Positions 7,988-16,629 of a stretch of DNA of 64,000 nucleotides are shown one piece after another. This stretch comes from Flavobacterium amniphilum (GTDB taxonomy: Bacteria; Bacteroidota; Bacteroidia; Flavobacteriales; Flavobacteriaceae). Both the position numbers and the translations under genes were made by a program. Every line of letters begins with the position of its first letter. Positions within the stretch are counted from its first letter, which is position 1. The DNA is taken from NCBI RefSeq assembly GCF_023634845.1, contig NZ_JAMLJL010000006.1:1-64000 (forward strand), read 5' to 3'. The notes under the pieces are model-generated. The model ran no database searches. It saw only the letters and a list, made by a program, of their open reading frames with translations, and was not told where the DNA came from.

Positions 7988-9016
7988 ATGAAAAAGCGTA
8001 TACTGAAATTTACAAAATGGACAATTCTGATTTGTCTTATAGCCTTTATTGTTAAAGGATGTATCCCGACAAAGTTGGATATGCCGTCAATCAAACCACG
8101 CACTACTACCCAATACTGGAACTTACCTACAGGTTCCAAAATCGCTTATACCCACATTGCCGGAAAAGGAGAAAAGAAACCATATCCAATTATTTATTTG
8201 CACGGTGGCCCGGGAGGATATGTATATACCAAAAACATTGAAACATTGGGAAAACTCTCTTCATTGGGTTATGATGTATATTTATATGACCAGGTAGGCT
8301 GCGGACTTTCGGAAAGACTGGAAGATGTTAGCGAATACACGGCAGTACGCCATGTAAAAGATCTTGAAGCCATTATTAAATTATTAGGCTCCGAAAAAGT
8401 AATTCTTGTTGGCCAATCCTGGGGAGGATCATTAGCGACATTATATGCAGCAGACAATTCGAATAAAGTAGATCGAATCGTTTTTACCTGTCCCGGAGCG
8501 ATAAAACCCGCAAATGAAGCGTTAGAAAAAATCAAAGCACCAGATAGCCTGAATTTAAAAGAACCTTACAATCCAAATGCAAAAATACTTCCGATCGTGC
8601 TCGATCCAAGGTATGTTTCAATAGGCGTCTGGTCACGTTTTTTTGGAAAAAAACTGGCTAGCGATGAAGAAGCTGATGCCTACCTGACCAAAATGGCCAA
8701 TGCCTTTACAAAAGGTCTTGTTTCCAATCCTGCCAATGTATTAAAAGAAGAAGGTGGTGCAGGCAGTTACTGCAATTTAAATACCAGTGTGAGTTATGGC
8801 AGTTTAGAAGACCCGAGAACAAAGCTAAAAAACAGTAAAATCCCTGTTTTGGTCATGAAAGGGCAATACGACAATATCGACTGGGGTTACACGAAAGAGT
8901 ATCTTGACTTGTTTAACAACAATCAGTTCAAGTTAATTCCAAATGCTGGACATCAGATTTTTGCCGAACAAGCCGAATTGTATACCAAAACAATTGGAGA
9001 TTTTTTAACGAAATAG
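7988..9016 (+). CDS. Alpha/beta hydrolase, proline iminopeptidase-like (S33)
   Basis: The 342-residue product has an N-terminal membrane segment ending in IVKGC (possible lipobox, though the -2 Lys is unusual). The S33 pattern is clear: oxyanion motif HGGPGG (~residue 72), DQVGCGLS (~101), the nucleophile elbow GQSWGGS (Ser ~143), the acid in GQYDNIDWG (~296) and the base in NAGHQIF (His ~323). S33 enzymes cleave N-terminal proline or hydrolyse small esters; the exact substrate is unknown. A second S33-like hydrolase lies at 24713-25630, but the two are not close copies. Confidence 0.85.
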   Translation: MKKRILKFTKWTILICLIAFIVKGCIPTKLDMPSIKPRTTTQYWNLPTGSKIAYTHIAGKGEKKPYPIIYLHGGPGGYVYTKNIETLGKLSSLGYDVYLYDQVGCGLSERLEDVSEYTAVRHVKDLEAIIKLLGSEKVILVGQSWGGSLATLYAADNSNKVDRIVFTCPGAIKPANEALEKIKAPDSLNLKEPYNPNAKILPIVLDPRYVSIGVWSRFFGKKLASDEEADAYLTKMANAFTKGLVSNPANVLKEEGGAGSYCNLNTSVSYGSLEDPRTKLKNSKIPVLVMKGQYDNIDWGYTKEYLDLFNNNQFKLIPNAGHQIFAEQAELYTKTIGDFLTK

Positions 9017-9097
9017 TCTTATCGGAAAACAACATTTTGCAGAGATTACACAGCCAGTCCCCTATGATCATGTCGCGTTTTGTGTTTATAGGGGAAG

Positions 9098-9120
9098 TCT
9101 TTTTGTATATTTGGTTTCAG
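9098..9120 (+). promoter_or_regulatory. Shared promoter module, copy 3
   Basis: It contains TTTTTGTATATTTGG with the -7 box at 9106-9113, nearly identical to 6721-6743. It is preceded by CCCCTAT (9060-9066) and ATAGGGG (9088-9094), which form an inverted pair. The true start of the next gene must lie downstream of this box. Confidence 0.6.
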
Positions 9121-9194
9121 TCTTAATGATTTGGGGACAGAAGCCTTATGAATCTCTTAGACATTTACATTATTTCAACAAAACACTGCCAAAC

Positions 9195-10025
9195 ATGGAA
9201 GATGAGGTTCTAAATTTTATTTTGAAGAATTTTACTGATAATAGAAAATTATTGATCCCTAAAATAAATGAATATTTAAGTAATCCCTCAAAAAGTATTG
9301 ATTTAAAAAACGAAATAGAAAGCCTTGGTATTCCATACAGAGTCGATTCTTTCTCTTCAAATGAAAGGAGAACCCCAAAAACTGATAAGGGAAGAATTGG
9401 TGATATTTCGGATATCTATACTTTTTGTCTTAATGCTGACATCTATGCTTTTTATGATGAAACTAACTTTGACTGGGATTTTAAAAAATACCTGAACAGT
9501 GGTAAAGAATTGCATTTATGTACGATTTGGTATAATTGGTTTTTACCGGTGTATTATATGGAAACCACTTATGAATTTATTGATAAGAAAAATAAATTCA
9601 ATCAATATGGAACGACTACACTTACTGATAAAAACGAAATTGATATTGTACAGAAAATTGACCATCTATTCTTAGGAAAAAATCATTCAAAGCTTGATTT
9701 GGAATTTTTAAATAAACAGTTCGGTGATGTTTCAACTGACTGTTCAGAAAAGAAAAAAGCTTCTGTTTTTGATTGCATTTTTTCGGATATAAAACTTCCT
9801 TCAAAACATATCCGAAAAAGCCTGTACAACCGAAAAAATAAAAAAACAGAATATCCTGAATTTGTGTTTACCGAATATTTAGATGATAACCGTAAAAGAA
9901 TATTTCTGGAAGCTGAAGTTACAAAAAACAACAGACTCCTAAATCCGCTCAAAATAGTATTTGATACTGAAAACAATATAGTTGAAGCTGAAATCAGTGA
10001 CAATTTTACTATAAAAAAGCACTGA
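9195..10025 (+). CDS. Hypothetical cytoplasmic protein
   Basis: The ATG at 9195 (MEDEVLNFIL) is preferred because the frame can be extended upstream only by starting inside the promoter module at 9098-9120. The 277-residue product is soluble with no signal peptide. The first ~25 residues form a helix (VLNFILKNFTDNRKLLIPKINEYL). Aromatic-rich strands follow (LHLCTIWYNWFLPVYYMETTY), then a lysine-rich segment and a final beta-rich part. The family is not recognised. The next gene begins ~100 bp downstream. Confidence 0.55.
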   Translation: MEDEVLNFILKNFTDNRKLLIPKINEYLSNPSKSIDLKNEIESLGIPYRVDSFSSNERRTPKTDKGRIGDISDIYTFCLNADIYAFYDETNFDWDFKKYLNSGKELHLCTIWYNWFLPVYYMETTYEFIDKKNKFNQYGTTTLTDKNEIDIVQKIDHLFLGKNHSKLDLEFLNKQFGDVSTDCSEKKKASVFDCIFSDIKLPSKHIRKSLYNRKNKKTEYPEFVFTEYLDDNRKRIFLEAEVTKNNRLLNPLKIVFDTENNIVEAEISDNFTIKKH

Positions 10026-10123
10026 TATAAGAATGGCAGACAAGCATGTTACATCAAATAGCATATTTCAGAATAAAAAGAGCTTTATAAAGCCTGCAGT
10101 TATTAGTTAAAACTTATCACCCC

Positions 10124-10552
10124 ATGATGAAAAAAAATCCCAGTACACAATTTAAGACAATACTATTAATCATCATTTACGGTATTATTAGTGGATTACT
10201 AATGAGTATTAATTTATATCTGGTAGACTTTTTAGGTTACCTCATTATATTCACCGGTTTATTCTTAGAGCTATTTCTTTTACTGTCTTTTCCAAAAACG
10301 TATAAATTAATTCTAAAATCAGAACTTACCGTTATTAATGGACTATTTGTAACATTCCCTGCAGCTTTAATCTGCATCATAATTTATAGGTTTTCAGAAA
10401 TTTATGGTAAAAATATAGTCTACACTGATTTTGGGAAAAAAGAATTAATGGGTGAAACAATTTTATCTGCAATACTCATAACTTTAATTATGTCTTTCAT
10501 TGTTATACCGATACAAAATTCTGCATTGATAAAACGTAAAAAAACAGAATAA
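10124..10552 (+). CDS. Four-helix membrane protein
   Basis: The 142-residue product has four hydrophobic segments, at residues ~12-35 (TILLIIIYGIISGLLMSI), ~37-58, ~70-90 (INGLFVTFPAALICIIIY) and ~112-133 (ILSAILITLIMSFIVIPI), with a lysine-rich C-terminus. It resembles small DUF4199-like flavobacterial membrane proteins, but the match is loose. The start could be either of two adjacent Met codons. The next gene follows after 17 bp, so the two are probably co-transcribed. Confidence 0.55.
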   Translation: MMKKNPSTQFKTILLIIIYGIISGLLMSINLYLVDFLGYLIIFTGLFLELFLLLSFPKTYKLILKSELTVINGLFVTFPAALICIIIYRFSEIYGKNIVYTDFGKKELMGETILSAILITLIMSFIVIPIQNSALIKRKKTE

Positions 10553-10569
10553 CCAAACTTTATGTATAA

Positions 10570-11028
10570 ATGTTAATAGGCAATAAAGAAACCTTTGCGG
10601 TAGAATTTACCAAAAGTGAAGATGACCAAAGAATGGGTTATGGAAAATTATGGCTTCAGAATGCTTTTTTGGGTACAAAAGAAGACCTAATTTACCTAAA
10701 CGGATATTTAGTTTCCTTACTCAATGAACTAATACAAGCACAAACAATAAGCTTTGATACCGGAAACAAAAGCAGTTTTGAGGTTTTCGAATTGATAAGA
10801 TCCAAAAACTACCGATCTGATTATGCCATTGTTGGCTCAACATTTACAGATGATTTTGAGATCTATGCCTTTAAAAACGAAGAAAAAATAGTTGTTTTTT
10901 GGAGACTTTACAATCAGGAAATGATTTTTGAAGAGCTACAACAATATCCCCGCGAAATTCAGACTGCACAGATTAACCAACAAGAAATTGAAGGTGTAAA
11001 AGAAAAATTATTAAACGAAATAAAATAA
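10570..11028 (+). CDS. Imm42-like immunity family protein
   Basis: The 152-residue cytoplasmic product opens with LIGNKETFAVEF followed by GYGKLWLQNAFLG and YLNGYLVSLLNEL. This order resembles the Imm42 immunity family, which begins with M-I-I-G-D and FAIEF and then a GKF/W-rich strand. Imm42 proteins protect against polymorphic toxins. No toxin gene is visible nearby, so it would be an orphan immunity gene. The assignment is from memory of the family pattern and is moderate. It lies 17 bp after a membrane protein gene. Confidence 0.45.
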   Translation: MLIGNKETFAVEFTKSEDDQRMGYGKLWLQNAFLGTKEDLIYLNGYLVSLLNELIQAQTISFDTGNKSSFEVFELIRSKNYRSDYAIVGSTFTDDFEIYAFKNEEKIVVFWRLYNQEMIFEELQQYPREIQTAQINQQEIEGVKEKLLNEIK

Positions 11029-11059
11029 GGAATCCCATGGGGGCTGGTTTATACTTCAG

Positions 11060-11067
11060 TATCTTTG
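11060..11067 (+). promoter_or_regulatory. Predicted -7 promoter box
   Basis: TATCTTTG matches TAnnTTTG and is followed by CAG; the start codon is 55 bp downstream at 11122. CAGTATCTTTGCAG resembles the box at 16550-16557. Confidence 0.55.
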
Positions 11068-11121
11068 CAGGCATCAGCAAAATACCCAATATTATAAAAT
11101 TGTTATACCTGTAATCCTTTC

Positions 11122-11859
11122 ATGAAACAATTAATTTTCATCATATCCGTTTTCTTTTCGCTTAATTTATTTGGCCAAAAGCAGGAAATTGAGAATTTAA
11201 TCAATCAGATTGCTGCCGAAGAAGTTCCCGGAAATTTCAAGTATTATTTTTTGGTTTCCGAGAGTCTTGCTCCTCCAAAAGAACATGACTCCCTTCAGAA
11301 TTATGAAATACGGGAGTTAAAAATGAAAGACAAAGACTTTTCCGAGAGTATCCTTTACAAAGAACAGAAAGACACAATTAACTGGAGAAATTACGATTTG
11401 AACAATGTTCATTATGTTTCTGACGGACATAACAGACCTTCAAAAGTCAAAAAAGTAAAGTTTGTAAAATACAATATTGACCCAAAAGAGTATGACAGTC
11501 TGATTAACAATAAAGCGCCTTATACCTTGATTTTGAAAAAGAAATGGTTTTGGAATAAACGCAAAATCTGGGACATTAAAGAATTTCGCAATATTCTGTA
11601 TACAGCTTGGAATGAAGATGATATAAACCATCCGGAAGAAACTGTCTATTTCCAGTTTTCAAATCCCGTTTTTTCGGAAGACAAAAAGTTTGCCGTGATT
11701 TCCGTTGCCAAAGAAAAAGCCTGTACCGGAAATGGTTTTACAGCACTTTACATAAATGAAAACGGTATTTGGCGAAAATTACATGAATTTAACGGATACA
11801 AAACAGTAAGTTATTCAACGCATTTCAGTTGTGATGCTATAGGAATTGATTACGAGTAA
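11122..11859 (+). CDS. Secreted hypothetical protein
   Basis: The 245-residue product has a signal peptide ending in LNLFGQ. The mature part is mixed alpha/beta and charged, with the basic stretch LILKKKWFWNKRKIWD around residue 135 and a C-terminal beta part (VYFQFSNPVFSEDKKFAVISV) that resembles proteins which report back a measured state, as in many flavobacterial periplasmic proteins. The family is not recognised. A TATCTTTG box precedes it. Confidence 0.5.
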   Translation: MKQLIFIISVFFSLNLFGQKQEIENLINQIAAEEVPGNFKYYFLVSESLAPPKEHDSLQNYEIRELKMKDKDFSESILYKEQKDTINWRNYDLNNVHYVSDGHNRPSKVKKVKFVKYNIDPKEYDSLINNKAPYTLILKKKWFWNKRKIWDIKEFRNILYTAWNEDDINHPEETVYFQFSNPVFSEDKKFAVISVAKEKACTGNGFTALYINENGIWRKLHEFNGYKTVSYSTHFSCDAIGIDYE

Positions 11860-12039
11860 AAAACCAGTAATACAGAAGTTTGCATATTGCATTTAAATTG
11901 CAGAAGCTTTAGTTTATTTACAGAATTCAGGAGAAAATACCTTTTAACAGATTTAGAAATTACATAAAAACCGAATGAAATTACTCAGTTAACATATATC
12001 CTAACAAATAAAAAATTAAATATACATACCCCAAATCAA

Positions 12040-12558
12040 ATGAAGAAATTCTTATTTTTTATCTGCCTTGCCCTTACCCTATCCTGTTCCAAAGAAAGCG
12101 GAATTGATAATGAAACAACACCTAAAGATACCCCAATATATTTAACCACCTGGAAATTAGTAAGCATCAAGTATTTTTATTCCGGTATTGAAGTGTCGAA
12201 TGATTGTGAACTCCAGAATAACCGGATTTTTACAAAGGATGAACCTCCTGTTCCCAAAGACACACGAATCAAAGAAAAAACTGCAACGCTGACAGAAGGA
12301 AAAATGGAAGGTCTGGAATGTCAAACAAAATCAATTAACAACATTAAGTGGTGGCAAGCCAATGATATGCTTGACTTGACTTATCCTGATAAATCAGTAT
12401 ACTATTATCGTTATGTGACAGCTTATGAAAACGGAAACGAATACATTAAAATACTGCTATACTGCTATAAAGATTCATCAGGAAAACCCCATTGTCTTAC
12501 AGCAGATGAAGTTAAAGAGTATAAATACATACTGGAAAATAAAAGGGTTCTGGATTAA
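12040..12558 (+). CDS. Lipocalin-like lipoprotein
   Basis: The 172-residue product has a lipobox (LALTLSC, Cys16). The mature part starts with a TTWKLVSIKYF strand as in lipocalin-like domains, then has polar strands ending in YYRYVTAYENG. Four further Cys residues could form disulfides. No enzyme motif is present. The next two genes are also small secreted or lipidated proteins spaced by 26 and 19 bp, so 12040-13568 may be one operon. Confidence 0.55.
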   Translation: MKKFLFFICLALTLSCSKESGIDNETTPKDTPIYLTTWKLVSIKYFYSGIEVSNDCELQNNRIFTKDEPPVPKDTRIKEKTATLTEGKMEGLECQTKSINNIKWWQANDMLDLTYPDKSVYYYRYVTAYENGNEYIKILLYCYKDSSGKPHCLTADEVKEYKYILENKRVLD

Positions 12559-12584
12559 GAGTTAAAAGATTTTAAAACCAAAAC

Positions 12585-12947
12585 ATGAAAGAAACAATTC
12601 TTCTTTTTTTTCTACTCTTTGCTATTACAAAAAATTATAGTCAGAGTCTTCAAGGAAAATGGAAATCCCCTGATATTGAATGTACAGATTTTATTGAAAT
12701 CCAACCAAGCGGAAAATATAAAATATACAATGATTGCTATGGTAATTCCCATAACCCAATTATCGAGAGCGGCAATTGGAAACTCAACAGCAATAAAACA
12801 AAACTTACATTACTGAATAGAAATTTCAGTAGCAATTATAACACATGGAACGGTCATAAGACGATTGTTTTAAAAATAACCATTTTCCACAATTATCTCG
12901 AAATTATATATTTAAATTCCAAAGAAAAATGGAAAAGAAATAATTAA
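12585..12947 (+). CDS. Secreted lipocalin-like protein
   Basis: The 120-residue product has a signal peptide ending in KNYSQ. The mature part starts with SLQGKWKSP, then CTDFIEIQPSGKYKIYNDC and SGNWKLNSNKTKLTLL, a typical 'lipocalin-like' G-x-W start with alternating strands. It is short for a complete eight-stranded barrel. Likely a periplasmic ligand-binding or structural protein. It sits between two lipoprotein genes. Confidence 0.6.
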   Translation: MKETILLFFLLFAITKNYSQSLQGKWKSPDIECTDFIEIQPSGKYKIYNDCYGNSHNPIIESGNWKLNSNKTKLTLLNRNFSSNYNTWNGHKTIVLKITIFHNYLEIIYLNSKEKWKRNN

Positions 12948-12966
12948 AAATACTAATACACAATAC

Positions 12967-13568
12967 ATGAAACATATATTCATCCTACTGACTGCCGTTT
13001 TTTTTCCTGCGGACAGCATTCACAGGATACTAAAAGTGAACCGGATCAACCATTAAAAAAAGAAGCCAAACCGGAAAAAGAGGAAATCAAGACTTCGGGT
13101 TTACCGTCCATTGGAGAAAAGATACAGGGCGACTTTAACGGCGACGGTCAAATAGACATTGCAACCGTAGTCCTGATTAAAGAAGGACAGGGAAATCCTG
13201 TTGAAGACGGTACTCCTGACGAATACCAGATCCAGTTTTCAGGTAACATACTGAAACCGATAAATGCCGGTTGCTGCGAAATCCGTCTGGTTAATGAAAC
13301 TGACCTCAACAATGACGGAACAGATGAAATATCCGTCTATCAGGCACCTTCAAATGGCTGTACTTATACCTTGACGACTTATTCCTTTACAAAAGGAATC
13401 TGGAAACAAACCGTTGAACCGTTCCTGATTCCAACCGGTTGTGATTTCATGACTGATGAAGATTTACAAAAACGGGTTATCAAAGAAAATGACGGCATTT
13501 ACTATTATGAAACAGACCCGAATGATGAAAATGGCGGGTTATTAAAGAAAAGAGTAGCGGAAAAATAA
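12967..13568 (+). pseudogene. Frameshifted lipoprotein with FG-GAP-like repeats
   Basis: Translation from the ATG at 12967 gives MKHIFILLTAVFF and stops after 29 residues. Adding one T to the T8 run at 12998-13005 restores a lipobox (AVFFSCGQ) and an open frame to 13568, a 200-residue protein. The restored frame has DFNGDGQIDIATV and DLNNDGTDEISVY, two FG-GAP/EF-hand-like calcium loops. The gene is either inactivated, read by slippage on the T tract (phase variation), or affected by a sequencing error. It lies 19 bp after the previous gene and 5 bp before the next, so the operon is otherwise intact. Confidence 0.75.
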
Positions 13569-13573
13569 GAACC

Positions 13574-14023
13574 ATGAAACTGAATCATGATGAATTTACC
13601 GAAGCGGCATTTCTTTTTGAAAAAGAAAACAGGAGACTACACTCAGAATTTGAGAATGGTATTATTGAAAATTCCCGGTTAAAAACTATTCCTGCCAACG
13701 AATTAGAAGCAGATATCATCTACGGAATTAAAAAAGGCATCTACGAAACCGAAGCCGAAAGAGTCAATGCCTATTGGGCGCTTTCAAAAAGAAACAACAA
13801 AAAGCTAGTTCCGGATTTCAGAACGTGCCTACAAACAGAACTCGAAGCAGAAAATCCAATAGCAGTTTTTCAGATTCTTGTTGCATTGGATTTACTAAAT
13901 GAACCTTCATTTGCACCGGAAAGAGATTCGCTTGATGTAAATGAAACCGAATTGAACATTAATGATGCTAAAAATTACCTTGGTAAACAATCACAGTCAA
14001 TACCAGGCAACCCTAAAGTTTAA
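13574..14023 (+). CDS. Hypothetical cytoplasmic protein
   Basis: The 149-residue acidic, mostly helical product has no signal peptide. Motif-like pieces are FTEAAFLFEKENRRLHSEF and AVFQILVALDLLNEPSF. The family is not recognised; its size and position next to secreted proteins could suit an immunity or regulatory protein. The start is 5 bp after the preceding frame ends and the TTG of the rhomboid gene follows 12 bp after the stop, so it sits inside one transcription unit. Confidence 0.5.
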   Translation: MKLNHDEFTEAAFLFEKENRRLHSEFENGIIENSRLKTIPANELEADIIYGIKKGIYETEAERVNAYWALSKRNNKKLVPDFRTCLQTELEAENPIAVFQILVALDLLNEPSFAPERDSLDVNETELNINDAKNYLGKQSQSIPGNPKV

Positions 14024-14035
14024 AATATCCAAACA

Positions 14036-15589
14036 TTGAAAACATACATTACCAAACTCAAGCATATTGTGCCTACCTTTATGATAATTGCCCTATTAAC
14101 AATTTCCGGGATTTTATTCTTGCGGTGGATTTTAGCCATTCGATTCGACATCCTGGACATTAAAGAAGAAATGTGGTGCTTTTGGTTACCAGTAACGCTG
14201 CCCTGGATACCCGTTTTAATTTGGCTACGTCCCAGATTACGAATACTGACCTTTAAAAAAGACACTGACAACAGACGGTTTTTTTTTCAGTTTTTAGCGG
14301 TTGGAACAATAGCAGTATCTCTCATGGTAGCGCAAAATTTTTTGACAACATCAACAGGAGAACTAAAAGAACTGCCATCAATCAAAGACATTGGGAAAAA
14401 TGAGTTGGTACGCTATTATAAATTAAAAGATTTTCATGTAACTGATGATTTTGGAGGCACCTATACAAACTTCAGACAAAGCGGAAAATACAATCAGCAC
14501 TTAAACTTTGACATCTACTTCGTTGTTCCCATTCTTGAAAATAGCTCCGTAAAAATCAATACCATACCCAGATATTGGTATGGAGTGAATTTCAAAAAAG
14601 AGATAAGCAACAATATCAGTAATGAAGAAAAGGAAAAAAAATACCATGCTTTCTATCAGGAATGTGCACAAAAAATGGACACATACGATTATTATACTTT
14701 AGATCATTTTGAAAGGACTCCTACATCCGAAGACCGGAAATATTACCTGGCTGCCGTCCAATCAAGATTTCAACAAACAGCCGGTGACAATTTCATTGTT
14801 TTAGAACCGGTTAAAGAAAAATATGAAGACAGAAACGGAAATAAATTTGCCTGGATTTTCTACACATTTGGTATAGGGTTGGGTATATTTTTGTTTTCAT
14901 TAATATGGCCCGGTTATAGTGAATCCCAAAGGAAAAATTTTTTAGCGGGGAAAAAACCGAAAAGCGACGATCTTAGAGATGCGATCAATTTCCTGATTCC
15001 AAAAGGAGCCCATTTTGCGAGTTCAGTAGTTATCGATTTAAATTTACTTGTTTATATCATAATGATTTTTTCAGGTATTTCAATCTTTTCAGCTAATGGT
15101 ACGGATTTACTTGAATGGGGAGCTAACAGAAGGCAGGAAACAACAAGCGGTGAATGGTGGCGCTTATTTACAAGTATGTTCTTACATGGAGGTATCATGC
15201 ATTTGATTATGAATATTACCGCACTTGTATTGGCTTCCATTTTTATAGAACCAATACTTGGCAGAAAAAAATATTTCATTATTTATATAATAGCAGGACT
15301 TTGTGGCAGCTTAGCAAGTATCATGTGGTATCCCAATACAATTAGTGTTGGTGCATCAGGAGCCATATTCGGTTTATTTGGGGCTATACTCGGGCATTAC
15401 TATAAAGACACTTCACCTGACAGAGAAGCCAACAAAGGTTTTATAACAATGACTTGGATTTATGTAGGCATAAATTTATTTTGGGGGCTATTTGGTTCAA
15501 TTGATAATGCGGCACATATTGGAGGTCTTTTAGCCGGATTAGCAATCGGTATGTTACTAAATAATCCGGGCGAAAGCCATGAAAGCTAA
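14036..15589 (+). CDS. Rhomboid intramembrane serine protease with long N-terminus
   Basis: The start is a TTG at 14036 giving MKTYITKLKH; it is 12 bp after the previous stop. The 517-residue protein has two N-terminal membrane helices (residues ~13-35 and ~82-100), a ~180-residue soluble domain, a helix near 280, and then a C-terminal rhomboid domain from ~340. The rhomboid motifs are complete: FTSMFLHGGIMHLIMN, catalytic Ser in GASGAIFG (~440) and the His in AAHIGGLLAG (~493). Rhomboids cut transmembrane helices of client proteins. The extra N-terminal half is unusual and may recruit a substrate. Confidence 0.88.
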   Translation: MKTYITKLKHIVPTFMIIALLTISGILFLRWILAIRFDILDIKEEMWCFWLPVTLPWIPVLIWLRPRLRILTFKKDTDNRRFFFQFLAVGTIAVSLMVAQNFLTTSTGELKELPSIKDIGKNELVRYYKLKDFHVTDDFGGTYTNFRQSGKYNQHLNFDIYFVVPILENSSVKINTIPRYWYGVNFKKEISNNISNEEKEKKYHAFYQECAQKMDTYDYYTLDHFERTPTSEDRKYYLAAVQSRFQQTAGDNFIVLEPVKEKYEDRNGNKFAWIFYTFGIGLGIFLFSLIWPGYSESQRKNFLAGKKPKSDDLRDAINFLIPKGAHFASSVVIDLNLLVYIIMIFSGISIFSANGTDLLEWGANRRQETTSGEWWRLFTSMFLHGGIMHLIMNITALVLASIFIEPILGRKKYFIIYIIAGLCGSLASIMWYPNTISVGASGAIFGLFGAILGHYYKDTSPDREANKGFITMTWIYVGINLFWGLFGSIDNAAHIGGLLAGLAIGMLLNNPGESHES

Positions 15590-15736
15590 ATGTAAATGCT
15601 TGCTGTAAACACCAGGAGCAATTGTATCCCATAAAATTTATTATTTGGGAACTGAAACCATCAATAAATGATATATTTGAAAACAAGATCCCGAACCTCT
15701 TATAATACGGGACATTAACATAATTTAAACAAAAAA

Positions 15737-16477
15737 ATGAGCCTATTTAAAAAACTGTTTGGAGGGGAAAAGCAAAAAACCGAACCTCAAACCGGTAATT
15801 ACAATACCGTAAAAAAAACAGATTATACAAATTTTCAGGATTTACTGGAACAAAACGCCGGACTTTCATTTGAAAAGCAGCGCATTTTCAGTGACACAAT
15901 TGGTCAGCATGCGTGGGATTTTGATATGGGAAAAGGAACTATTTCTTTCGGGGATAAAGATTTTCCAATACAAATCATAGGTTCTCTTGCTTTTAACAAT
16001 AACTCGTGGATGTGGGGATGGGCTAATACCCAGAGCGGAATGCCTGAAAATTTACTCAAACACTCCTACGAACTCAAACAAATGGGGGAAGCAAAAAACA
16101 TTCCGGAATTTGTTGACGGTCATTTCAATGTTGAGGAAGGCTTTGAACATAAAATAGGAATGATTGCTTGCGGATTATTTAAGTCAAAAAGCTATTATTG
16201 TGCAAATTACGGACAAGGCACTCTGGTTGTAACCATTGATGATGACAGAATACCGGCAATTGACAAGAACCGTCCCGAAACAATAACTACAAACTTTTCC
16301 ATGTTAGTTGGCGGAATGGATCTGAACCATAAAAACACCTTTCAGAATTATTTAATCGACCGTGAGTTTGAACTGAACATCTCTGAAAACAAAATTGAAG
16401 GATTACGGAACAACAGCACTATAATGGCAGAATTTGACGAATTGGACCGGTTGGTATCAATGAGTGGAAAACTTTAG
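15737..16477 (+). CDS. DUF6882 family protein
   Basis: The 246-residue cytoplasmic product contains the DUF6882 core: QHAWDFDMGKGTISFGDKDF, FPIQIIGSLAFNNNSWMWGWAN and a Leu-rich helix. This family is widespread and of unknown function; the WxWGWAN motif is typical. The first ~25 residues are a lysine-rich lead (SLFKKLFGGEKQKTE). It is a single gene with 147 bp upstream and a promoter-bearing gap downstream. Confidence 0.7.
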   Translation: MSLFKKLFGGEKQKTEPQTGNYNTVKKTDYTNFQDLLEQNAGLSFEKQRIFSDTIGQHAWDFDMGKGTISFGDKDFPIQIIGSLAFNNNSWMWGWANTQSGMPENLLKHSYELKQMGEAKNIPEFVDGHFNVEEGFEHKIGMIACGLFKSKSYYCANYGQGTLVVTIDDDRIPAIDKNRPETITTNFSMLVGGMDLNHKNTFQNYLIDREFELNISENKIEGLRNNSTIMAEFDELDRLVSMSGKL

Positions 16478-16527
16478 AAAAACGTTTTGAGATGAAGTAC
16501 GGTTAAGCACCAAGCCAAAGTTTTCGG

Positions 16528-16557
16528 TTGTGCTTAGGGTTTACTCCTTTATCTTTG
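16528..16557 (+). promoter_or_regulatory. Predicted promoter, TTG-N19-TATCTTTG
   Basis: TTG at 16528-16530 is followed after 19 bp by TATCTTTG at 16550-16557, which is the flavobacterial TTG/TAnnTTTG arrangement at the expected spacing. The start codon lies 72 bp downstream (16630). Confidence 0.65.
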
Positions 16558-16629
16558 CAGACACCGGAAATATAAAATTACCTATTTCAGAAACTTTCCG
16601 TAGATAGTAAAACATTAACAAACATACTT

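Noticed and set aside
8049..8297. Frames within the first alpha/beta hydrolase gene
   Set aside because: Shadow frames of the hydrolase at 7988-9016; no independent support.
9111..9194. Upstream extension of the gene at 9195 to a TTG at 9111
   Set aside because: It would start inside the promoter box TATATTTG, so it cannot be transcribed from that promoter.
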